Below are positions 1-6,413 of a stretch of DNA of 64,000 bases, piece by piece. Source of the DNA: Methylacidiphilum infernorum V4. GTDB lineage: Bacteria > Verrucomicrobiota > Verrucomicrobiia > Methylacidiphilales > Methylacidiphilaceae. Numbering within the stretch: the stretch's first letter is position 1; every line of letters begins with the position of its first letter. The stretch spans positions 1,488,001 through 1,552,000 of the forward strand of contig NC_010794.1 of the NCBI RefSeq assembly GCF_000019665.1, read 5' to 3'. A model generated the notes under the pieces. The model was given only the letters and a program-made list of their open reading frames with translations, did no database searches and was not told the DNA's origin. Made by a program: the position numbers and the translations under genes.

Positions 1-489
1 TATTCTACTATTTAAAAAAATACCATATTTGTTAAGTAATTTTTCTGTTTCATCATTTATCACAATCTCTACATTGGTAATATATTTTCCTTGATTTAAA
101 TATAACTTTTTGCATATAACTCCATTTATAGGTTTATCACTAAATGTATATATATTTTGATATGGTCTATTTTTATAGGCTATGGATATATTTATTGTTT
201 TATTTTCTAATATATTAGCTACTCCAATTATATCATACACTAATGTTTGCATCCCTACATTTGGGCTAATGTTACACATGTTTTTAATAAAACATATGCT
301 ATTGCTTGATATTATGTTTGCGGGATATATTTCAAAATGTGCTGCAAAATATTCATTTGTGATAAATCTGCAATCATCATTTATATCTTTAGCATATAAT
401 ATATTATAGCTATATATTATTGGTATAAATATGAATAATATATTAACATATGTTTTTTTTGCATATTGATATAACCTATCTATATACAT
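1..489 (-). CDS. Exported protein translationally coupled to pmoB (partial, runs off window edge)
   Basis: An uninterrupted reading frame of 163 codons runs from an ATG at 489 to the window edge. The ATG overlaps the pmoB stop codon (TAATG), so translation is probably coupled to PmoB. The N-terminus has basic residues, a hydrophobic stretch at about residues 15-30 and a likely signal-peptidase site after LYA, giving a periplasmic or envelope protein. After the signal, cysteines, methionines and a histidine are visible (C41, H52, C65, M70, C71, M78), but there is no recognised domain. The gene is very A+T-rich. Its position matches that of pmoD in other pmoCABD operons, where PmoD is an envelope copper-handling accessory protein. 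Assignment as PmoD is positional inference only; I cannot see a convincing cupredoxin motif, and the C-terminus, where PmoD has a membrane helix, is outside the window. Confidence 0.6.
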   Translation of the reverse strand, partial: MYIDRLYQYAKKTYVNILFIFIPIIYSYNILYAKDINDDCRFITNEYFAAHFEIYPANIISSNSICFIKNMCNISPNVGMQTLVYDIIGVANILENKTINISIAYKNRPYQNIYTFSDKPINGVICKKLYLNQGKYITNVEIVINDETEKLLNKYGIFLNSRI

Positions 490-1736
490 TACTCAAAAAC
501 AGGTACTACGAATTGATCTGCTATCGCTATAATATTTCTTCTTCCTTCTGTATCACTAAAGAAGAGTAGTCCTCCAAATCGTGAAGCTGTTTCTTTGTAT
601 ATGGTTGATAATCTTTCAACTTCCCACGCAGAACCTTGAGCTTTGACATGAAGTGTTTTTGTTTCACCAGCTAGAATAGGTTCAGACGGTGTAATTTGTA
701 ATTCTCCTCCGTTTACTTCCGGAGAATCAGAAGCCCACTGGTTGTTAGGTGCACTTGGATTTAGAAAGGCAACATTAGCCGTTTGAAATCTTTTTAAATA
801 GACTTTATCAGTACCTTTATTTGTAACTTGTAAATCAAAATCCAGGCTACGCTGTTGAACGTTATATGTTGCTTTGGTCACCTTAGCTTCTACAAAAGCA
901 GGTTCAGGAGCCAAAGGATCTATTCTAACGAATGTTTTCTGCAAAGGAACAACAATCGGAAATTGTTTTGATGTAATAAATGCACCGCCAAAGACAAGAA
1001 TCACCACTATAGCAAGGAACAAAAGACCAAATTGTGTATCTTTTTTTGTAATAAGTTCCTCTTCTTTTTCTAAATATGCTAGGCCTAGTCTTGGGGCTGT
1101 AGGTTTAAGTATCAGCCAATAATATAACCATCCTATTCCTAAAAACACCCATAACATTGACCAACCAAACGCTCTACTCAAGCCATAATTTTCTAAGTTT
1201 ACCGTCTGTCCTGTCAATGTTTTGATTATATATGTAAAAGGTGAATTGGAAGGATCTATAGCAACCTTGATTGAAGGTCCTACAATTGGGCCTATATCCT
1301 TTATGTTCATGGTTACACCAACGGGCCAATTTCCTGGTTGCCTAGCTGTAAGAACTTCCTTAAATTCATAGTTATCTCCTAATTTTATAATCATACTTGA
1401 AAATAGGGGTTGGCCGTTTACCACTGTTTCTTTACGTACAAGTCTTGGGCCTGGCTCAAAAAAGTTAATGTATCCAATACCTGAAAATCCTAGTTCATGT
1501 GGCCAAATAGGTAGAATCATTACCTTTCCAGTAACGACCAAATCTTCCCCAACTTTTAAATGATTTGTAGAAAATCTTACATCATAGAATTGAGCTGTCC
1601 TCATCCTCAGAATAGCTTCTTGTGCTCTTTCACCAATTCCAGATGAATATACCGGTGGAGCATTGATCAGCATCAATACCCCATAAATAATACTGATAAA
1701 CGTTAAAAATAATCCTTTAATGTTGTTATTTTTCAT
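489..1736 (-). CDS. pmoB: Copper membrane monooxygenase subunit B (PmoB/AmoB), verrucomicrobial pmoCAB3-type
   Basis: PmoB is the largely periplasmic subunit of particulate methane monooxygenase: two cupredoxin-like domains joined by two membrane helices. Here a signal peptide (about residues 1-31) precedes the N-terminal cupredoxin, which keeps family motifs such as RMRT, FYDV, GPRLVRKE and ARQPGNW. Membrane segments lie near residues 192-210 and 238-256, then the C-terminal cupredoxin. The residues aligning with the Methylococcus copper ligands are lost: the N-terminal His region reads SGIGE, TIHWYD has become TAQFYD, and the HVH motif reads PVG. Loss of these histidines is known for verrucomicrobial PmoB. 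The start ATG has GAGGG upstream. It is the third gene of the pmoCAB operon, 39 bp after pmoA, with the next gene overlapping its stop. The family is certain; the substrate (acetone/2-propanol rather than methane) is inferred from context. Confidence 0.94.
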   Translation of the reverse strand: MKNNNIKGLFLTFISIIYGVLMLINAPPVYSSGIGERAQEAILRMRTAQFYDVRFSTNHLKVGEDLVVTGKVMILPIWPHELGFSGIGYINFFEPGPRLVRKETVVNGQPLFSSMIIKLGDNYEFKEVLTARQPGNWPVGVTMNIKDIGPIVGPSIKVAIDPSNSPFTYIIKTLTGQTVNLENYGLSRAFGWSMLWVFLGIGWLYYWLILKPTAPRLGLAYLEKEEELITKKDTQFGLLFLAIVVILVFGGAFITSKQFPIVVPLQKTFVRIDPLAPEPAFVEAKVTKATYNVQQRSLDFDLQVTNKGTDKVYLKRFQTANVAFLNPSAPNNQWASDSPEVNGGELQITPSEPILAGETKTLHVKAQGSAWEVERLSTIYKETASRFGGLLFFSDTEGRRNIIAIADQFVVPVFE

Positions 1737-1775
1737 AATTTATCCCTCTTTTTATTTGTATACGTAGTTACAATA

Positions 1776-2525
1776 TTATATTTTCTTTACCCAACGATTT
1801 CTTGTAAATTGATCTCCTATCCACCAGAAAATTGCATATATGGCTATACCAACTACACCGCTAAAAAATATAGCCGGTCCTAAAGCTCCTCCTTCAAATG
1901 TACGTAATGTTCCGCTTTCTATCATTCTTAAATATTCTGGTATGGCAGACCGAACATAAGAAAATCCTATATAATCTGCTATACTCAAAGTTTGACCTAA
2001 AGCTTCAATTGGTTGATGAAATGGGGCAATCATTACCCAATTCGCCGGATAAAATGTCAAAGCAAAAGCATATGCGCCAAACAAATAAGTTAACAAAAGC
2101 TTCTTTGATAATAAAAGCACGCAATCAGCAGCTATTGCACAAGGTATTACGGTTTCTGGAAAGAGTTCATTCATTGGATAACTAAACCAACCCCACCAGT
2201 TAATATACCTTTCGAACCACTGCCATAGATTAATACCAACAGCACATAGTGTCATACCCATTGGTAGTCTAGCTTTAATCCAACAGGCTGACTGAACGCT
2301 GACCAACATTAACATGTAAGAAATAACTCCCAATATGGGAAAATAACGCCGATCTTTCCAATCAATCCAAAAACTCCAATCTCCTTCCAATAACGATTGG
2401 GATGCAAAGGTTCCTACCGTAACGGTCATTCCGATAATAACCCAAGCAACAAATTGTATTCTTTTTCCAATTTCCAATCCTTCCTTCTGCAATTCAGGGG
2501 AAGTTTTAATAGTCTGAGTTTGCAT
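1776..2525 (-). CDS. pmoA: Copper membrane monooxygenase subunit A (PmoA/AmoA)
   Basis: PmoA is a multi-pass membrane subunit of the (alpha-beta-gamma)3 copper monooxygenase. At 249 residues it has the usual length, with about seven hydrophobic segments. Family motifs are visible: GDWSFW.DWKDRR (about residues 48-60), PANW, PEYLRMIESGTLRTF (about 196-210) and a tryptophan-rich C-terminal helix. The region that reads NFVWPATF-like in methane-oxidising PmoA is changed here (MNELFPETVIP), which fits a divergent third-copy PmoA. A good ribosome-binding site (GAGGAG, seven bases before ATG) is present. The gene lies between pmoC and pmoB; the pmoC-pmoA spacer carries a strong hairpin. Family certain; PmoA3-type substrate specificity inferred from divergence and neighbours. 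Confidence 0.94.
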   Translation of the reverse strand: MQTQTIKTSPELQKEGLEIGKRIQFVAWVIIGMTVTVGTFASQSLLEGDWSFWIDWKDRRYFPILGVISYMLMLVSVQSACWIKARLPMGMTLCAVGINLWQWFERYINWWGWFSYPMNELFPETVIPCAIAADCVLLLSKKLLLTYLFGAYAFALTFYPANWVMIAPFHQPIEALGQTLSIADYIGFSYVRSAIPEYLRMIESGTLRTFEGGALGPAIFFSGVVGIAIYAIFWWIGDQFTRNRWVKKI

Positions 2526-2550
2526 TTAATTACTCCTCTTGAATTTATGG

Positions 2551-2586
2551 GGGGAAAGGGGCTTTAAAAAGAATACCCCTCTCCCC
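2551..2586 (-). other. Strong mRNA hairpin in the pmoC-pmoA spacer
   Basis: Within the 83-bp pmoC-pmoA spacer, an 11-bp stem forms in the minus-strand transcript: GGGGAGAGGGG (2586-2576) pairs with CCCCUUUCCCC (2561-2551), including one G-U pair, around a 14-nt A/U-rich loop. No U-run follows, so it is not a simple terminator. More plausibly it stabilises the 3' end of a processed pmoC message or tunes pmoA expression. The function is inferred; only the pairing is seen. Confidence 0.55.
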
Positions 2587-2608
2587 TTGTTTGCATTTTC
2601 CTTATTCT

Positions 2609-3472
2609 TTACATTCCGGGTAACGTGTGTACCGGATTTGTGGCTTCCTCAGGATTTTCCATTGCTTCCGCAGCAGACATGCATTTTTCTCCAAAATAGG
2701 TTGCCTTTAAAACAGCAGCTATCCTTGGAAACATGTCAAAACCGTTGCCTAAAAACCATACAGCAGCCCATGCAAAGGGAACAAACGTCCAATGCAGCGG
2801 GGCAGCAAACCATTCTTCAAGTATCCAAGCACTATGTCCCCACTCATTTTCTCCAATTAATGGGATAAACATAATTGGCCAGGCCACTTCCATAACTAAA
2901 GGAAGCAACCACTTTTTACCCATTACAGGTAGCCTCGTTCGAGTAAGCATTAAACCTGCAACTCCAAAATTAATAAAAATTGGCCAACTCAGATAAAAAT
3001 TAAAAATATGACTTGGAGTAAACTCCGTATCTCTGACCATTGAAGAATGCCAAACCCCATCTTGCTCAACAAAAAACACAGCCCATACCAAAGCCCACGC
3101 ATATACTCCAAGAGTCAGAAGCCAATTTGAATACCATCTTTTTAGCTCCTCTCCTGGAGTTACTTGATCAAGATGTCTATCCCTATATACATACCATATC
3201 CATCCCCACGTTACAGCCCATATAACCACATTCATTATGGTTATACCCCAAAAAAGAGTCATCCAGTATTGCTGGAATTCTTGTGAGGTATAATCAATTC
3301 CTTTTGTTATAGCAAAAGCTCTTTGATAAAGCATACAAGCCCCATAAAAGAGCGATAATAAGATGCAATAGAGATAAAACCTCCAGTTATTGAAATATTC
3401 TTTTTTGGGAACAACTTCAATACTGGTCGTTACCTCCATTGCTCCTGCAGTTGCTATGCGTTCATTTGCCAT
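2609..3472 (-). CDS. pmoC: Copper membrane monooxygenase subunit C (PmoC/AmoC)
   Basis: PmoC is the membrane subunit that carries the copper sites now thought to be catalytic. This 287-residue protein keeps them. The Asp-His-His set of the CuC site is present (D138, H142, H155, spaced D-x3-H-x12-H in VEQDGVWH...FTPSH), as is the Asn-His-His set of the CuD site (N209, H213, H227 in NEWGH...APLHW). Six or so hydrophobic segments fit the family. A strong ribosome-binding site (AGGAGG) lies eight bases before the ATG. It is the first gene of the operon, divergent from the glyoxalase/GMC operon, with a sigma-54-like promoter about 57 bp upstream. Conserved metal sites with a ligand-free PmoB suggest an active enzyme whose chemistry sits in PmoC. 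Confidence 0.95.
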   Translation of the reverse strand: MANERIATAGAMEVTTSIEVVPKKEYFNNWRFYLYCILLSLFYGACMLYQRAFAITKGIDYTSQEFQQYWMTLFWGITIMNVVIWAVTWGWIWYVYRDRHLDQVTPGEELKRWYSNWLLTLGVYAWALVWAVFFVEQDGVWHSSMVRDTEFTPSHIFNFYLSWPIFINFGVAGLMLTRTRLPVMGKKWLLPLVMEVAWPIMFIPLIGENEWGHSAWILEEWFAAPLHWTFVPFAWAAVWFLGNGFDMFPRIAAVLKATYFGEKCMSAAEAMENPEEATNPVHTLPGM

Positions 3473-3528
3473 TAAGCACCTCCTATTTTATTTTTTCTCT
3501 ATGTGTTTGTTGCACACGATTTCTTTTG

Positions 3529-3544
3529 AGCATATTTTATGCCA
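3529..3544 (-). promoter_or_regulatory. Candidate sigma-54 promoter for pmoCAB
   Basis: Read on the minus strand, the sequence TGGCATAAAATATGCT has the invariant GG (-24) and GC (-12) separated by exactly ten bases, as sigma-54 (RpoN) promoters require. The -12 box is ATGCT instead of the consensus TTGCW. The predicted start is near 3518, giving a leader of about 45 nt that holds the AGGAGG site. Confidence rises because the divergent operon has a near-identical element (3727-3742). Confidence 0.5.
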
Positions 3545-3640
3545 ATCAAAAAAAAATATCATTTTATGTTGATAATTAGGGTAATACAAAAAATTGGCAA
3601 CTTTGATTACTTTACTTTTCATTTAATTTTTTAATATTGT

Positions 3641-3677
3641 TGCATAATGCATCATTTCTTATAGATATCTGCATCAT
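3641..3677. promoter_or_regulatory. Candidate activator-binding region between the divergent promoters
   Basis: A perfect inverted repeat TGCAT-A-ATGCA lies at 3641-3651, and the octamer TGCATCAT occurs twice (3648-3655 and 3670-3677), 22 bp apart, about two helical turns. It lies roughly 75 bp and 97 bp from the two -24 boxes, a sensible place for a sigma-54 enhancer-binding protein. Such short repeats can arise by chance in A+T-rich DNA. Confidence 0.3.
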
Positions 3678-3726
3678 CCGCTACATTTTATATATAAATC
3701 TCTAGTTATTTTTCTTTTATTATTTC

Positions 3727-3742
3727 TGGCATATTTCTTGCT
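3727..3742 (+). promoter_or_regulatory. Candidate sigma-54 promoter for the acetol/methylglyoxal operon
   Basis: TGGCATATTTCTTGCT fits the sigma-54 consensus TGGCAYR-N4-TTGCW closely: GG and GC are ten bases apart and the -12 box TTGCT is complete. The predicted start, about 3753-3755, leaves a short leader with the AGGAG site at 3763-3767 before the glyoxalase gene. No enhancer-binding regulator gene is visible in the window. Confidence 0.55.
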
Positions 3743-3772
3743 CAACAACTTAGAAAAACAAAAGGAGTCATG

Positions 3773-4165
3773 ATGGTACATCGTTTTCTACACACCAGGT
3801 ATCGAGTATCCAACCTAGAAAAAGCCGTATCCTATTTTGTAAATGTTCTTGGATTGCAAGAAGTAGGGAGAATTACTTCTCCAAGGGGATCAAAATTGGT
3901 TTTTTTAAAGGCTCCGGAAAGCCAAGAACTTCTCGAACTTTGTGAATACCCGGGAAGTGGTAATGTGGTTGTTCCGCCTGACCTTACGCACTTGGCTTTT
4001 TCGGTACCTGATCTTAAAGAAGCGCGTATCCGATGTGATAAAATGGGATGGCCATTTACGGATGAAATTCAGCAAGCAGAGAATGGACAATACTTTACTT
4101 TCATTGATGCTCCTGATGGCTATGAAATTGAGCTCATAGAAGAAAAAAAGGATAATCCTTCTTAA
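3773..4165 (+). CDS. gloA: Glyoxalase I (lactoylglutathione lyase), VOC family
   Basis: A 130-residue VOC-fold protein whose closest remembered relative is bacterial GloA. All four metal ligands are visible, numbered from the upstream ATG at 3770: H8 in FLHTRYRV, E56 in LLELCEY, H74 in LTHLAFSV and E121 in GYEIELIEE. GloA isomerises the hemithioacetal of methylglyoxal and a thiol cofactor to the lactoyl thioester. Two ATGs are adjacent; AGGAG at 3763-3767 is better spaced for the second (3773) than for 3770. It is the first gene of the operon with the GMC dehydrogenase and D-lactate dehydrogenase, so it is likely to detoxify and channel methylglyoxal made from acetol. Conserved ligands make enzyme function likely; the in vivo thiol cofactor is unknown. 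Confidence 0.82.
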   Translation: MVHRFLHTRYRVSNLEKAVSYFVNVLGLQEVGRITSPRGSKLVFLKAPESQELLELCEYPGSGNVVVPPDLTHLAFSVPDLKEARIRCDKMGWPFTDEIQQAENGQYFTFIDAPDGYEIELIEEKKDNPS

Positions 4166-4198
4166 AAAACAGAAGTTGCAGCTAATCTGCTTTCAATT

Positions 4199-4780
4199 AT
4201 GAATATTTCACGCAGAAAATTCTTCTTTCTCTTTGCAGGAGCAATCTTTTTTTTAGAAAAGAAATTATCTTTTGGCGCATGTTGCAGTGCTGACAAAACT
4301 TTTTTGGCCGCTTCTGCGCTAACCGAAGTCGGTTCCTCAAATAATCAAAAGGCTGATTTCCTCAATCCTATTCAACAAAAAAATCTTGAAATGTTTATTC
4401 GTGTCGTTGTCCCCCATCAAGGAGAAGCCTTTGATCGAGCAAAAAAAATAACATTTGATCGAATCGTTCAATCCTTTTCACAGGGTCCTCCTCCATTTGA
4501 ACAAAACAAGTTGAAATCCTATCTTGATCATCTTCAAAACTCAGCCCAGGACCTATTTAAAAGAGATTTTTACCAACTTTCTCTTTCAGAAAGCACCCTT
4601 TTAGTCAAGAAAACCGAACAGCAGCAAGTTTTCCAAGATCTTCTTAACCAAGTTCTTGCCTATTTTTATAATGACCGAGGCGTCTGGACCGCCCTTGGTT
4701 ATCCTGGGCCATCAATGAACGAAAACGGCAAATACCTTGGGGGTTACGTTAACAAGGGGTTTGATGAACTTGGTTGGTAA
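4199..4780 (+). CDS. Gluconate 2-dehydrogenase subunit 3-type small subunit, Tat-exported
   Basis: A 193-residue protein of the gluconate 2-dehydrogenase gamma-subunit family, which binds a GMC flavoprotein and escorts it through the Tat system. The N-terminus has a twin-arginine motif (SRRKFFF, residues 4-10) followed by a hydrophobic stretch. The C-terminal part has the family signature of WTALGYPGP and a GGY near the end. It is followed 30 bp later by the GMC oxidoreductase, its expected partner. The GMC protein has no signal of its own, so this subunit should carry it across the membrane. The expected third partner, a cytochrome c beta subunit, is absent from the operon; the haptahaem-type cytochrome at 9561 is a possible but unproven substitute. 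Confidence 0.8.
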   Translation: MNISRRKFFFLFAGAIFFLEKKLSFGACCSADKTFLAASALTEVGSSNNQKADFLNPIQQKNLEMFIRVVVPHQGEAFDRAKKITFDRIVQSFSQGPPPFEQNKLKSYLDHLQNSAQDLFKRDFYQLSLSESTLLVKKTEQQQVFQDLLNQVLAYFYNDRGVWTALGYPGPSMNENGKYLGGYVNKGFDELGW

Positions 4781-4810
4781 ATCAAAAAAGAAACGAAAAG
4801 CGATCTCTTT

Positions 4811-6388
4811 ATGGCTACTATTTCAAATGATACTTTTGATGTATGTGTGATAGGAACGGGAGCGGGCGGAGGAAATTTAATCCGAGAACTGTGTCTTCAA
4901 GGGGTAAAGGTTGTCGCACTTGAAGCAGGCCCTCGACTCGATCCTGAAAAAGATTTTGAAAATGATGAATGGGCAATGTTCTTGAAAACAGCTTGGTTGG
5001 ATCCTCGTGAAACCCGCGGAAAAGACATAACCGGTCTTCCCGCTTGGACGTGTAAAACGGTAGGAGGAACAACTCTACATTGGGCCGGAGCTTCATTGCG
5101 CATTCAACCCTGGGAATTTCAAGTCAAATCCATCTATGGAAAGCTTCCAAAAGCGAATCTTGCTGATTGGCCTATTAGCTATGAGGAACTTCTTCCCTAT
5201 TATGAAAAAGCGGAAAAGCTTCTTGGTGTCTCAGGCCGTGTTATGCCATTGCAACCGGGGAATACCAATTTTTTAGTGATGAAAAAAGGGGCTGATAAAC
5301 TTGGCATTAAGGCTAAAGCGGGTTTTATGGCCATTAATAGTATTCCCTATGATGGGAGACCCCCTTGTGATCAATGTGGTTTTTGCTTTCAAGGATGTAC
5401 CATTAAAGCCAAATGGAATGTCTTATATGAAGCCATCCCCAAAGCAGAGCAAACAGGAAACTTGGATTTAAGACCCCAATGTCAAGCTCTTCGGATAGAA
5501 ACAAATACGCAGAAAAAAGCCCACCGTGTTGTCTATGCTGATGCCACAGGTAATCTTCATTCCGTAAAGGCAAAAGTTATTTGTGTAGCTTGTAACAGTA
5601 TTGAAACGGCAAGACTTTTGTTAAACTCCGAATCTTCACAATTTCCCCACGGTTTAGCTAATGGCAGTGGAATGGTAGGCAAAAATTACATGCGCCATCT
5701 CACCGCCTCCTCTTATGCTATTTTTCCTAATCCTGTTCATGCCTACAAAGGGATAACAATGATGGGGCTTATTGAAGATTTTGCCAATAATGAGCCCAAA
5801 AGAGGTTTTGTAGGAGGATTTCATCTTGAAACCATTATGCTTGGGCCAGCCTTTTTATCCGTTTTTATTAGACCAGGTCCAAAGACTTCCTCCCCTGATG
5901 CTCTTGCATTATGGGGAGATCCTCTTAAGAACCTTATGGAGAATTACACCCATGTTGCGGGCATGTGGATCGTGGGTGAAGATATCCCCCAAGAAACGAA
6001 TGGGGTTAGTCTTCATAAAGAAAAAAAAGATCGCTTTGGGATGCCTATACCCGTCGTTACCTTTAACGATCATCCCAATGACATAAAAATGAGAGAGTTT
6101 GCATGGCAAAAAGCCAAAGAAATTTATGAGGCTGCCGGAGCCATAAAAGTATTCAATACACCTCCCTATCCAGCCACCCACAACTTAGGAACATGTCGGA
6201 TGGGAACCAATCCCGATACTTCGGTCACCAACGGTTATGGGCAATGCCACGAGGTAAAAAATCTCTTTATTTCAGATGGAAGCTTATTTCCTACCGGAGC
6301 CTGCGAAAACCCGACTCTTACCATTTCCGCTTTGGCCATTCGTCAAGCTGAATACATTATTAAGGAGATGAAAGCCAACAGACTTTAG
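4811..6388 (+). CDS. GMC-family FAD-dependent dehydrogenase (proposed acetol dehydrogenase)
   Basis: A 525-residue GMC oxidoreductase of the gluconate/glucose dehydrogenase alpha-subunit type. The FAD-binding Rossmann motif GTGAGGG is near residues 16-22 with the ribose-binding acid in LEAGPR. A cysteine cluster C-x2-C-x2-C-x3-C (CDQCGFCFQGC, about residues 186-196) resembles the Fe-S cluster motif of FAD-dependent glucose dehydrogenase catalytic subunits. The catalytic His/Asn pair is in THNLGTCRMG and ENPTLT near the C-terminus. Between the small subunit and D-lactate dehydrogenase genes, and divergent from pmoCAB, it is well placed to oxidise acetol (hydroxyacetone) to methylglyoxal. Family certain; substrate inferred from context and from published work on acetone-growing verrucomicrobial methanotrophs. 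It lacks its own signal peptide and probably hitch-hikes with the Tat-targeted small subunit. Confidence 0.88.
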   Translation: MATISNDTFDVCVIGTGAGGGNLIRELCLQGVKVVALEAGPRLDPEKDFENDEWAMFLKTAWLDPRETRGKDITGLPAWTCKTVGGTTLHWAGASLRIQPWEFQVKSIYGKLPKANLADWPISYEELLPYYEKAEKLLGVSGRVMPLQPGNTNFLVMKKGADKLGIKAKAGFMAINSIPYDGRPPCDQCGFCFQGCTIKAKWNVLYEAIPKAEQTGNLDLRPQCQALRIETNTQKKAHRVVYADATGNLHSVKAKVICVACNSIETARLLLNSESSQFPHGLANGSGMVGKNYMRHLTASSYAIFPNPVHAYKGITMMGLIEDFANNEPKRGFVGGFHLETIMLGPAFLSVFIRPGPKTSSPDALALWGDPLKNLMENYTHVAGMWIVGEDIPQETNGVSLHKEKKDRFGMPIPVVTFNDHPNDIKMREFAWQKAKEIYEAAGAIKVFNTPPYPATHNLGTCRMGTNPDTSVTNGYGQCHEVKNLFISDGSLFPTGACENPTLTISALAIRQAEYIIKEMKANRL

Positions 6389-6413
6389 TCCTTATTGGGT
6401 TCTTTTTATCATT

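Noticed and set aside
182-409. Plus-strand frame of 75 codons in the A+T-rich left end
   Set aside because: It is antisense to the exported protein coupled to pmoB, which has the better start, signal peptide and operon position.
3529-3742. Sigma-70 promoters for pmoC and gloA
   Set aside because: No well-spaced -35/-10 pair was found, whereas sigma-54 elements fit both sides; A+T-rich DNA offers many weak -10-like boxes.
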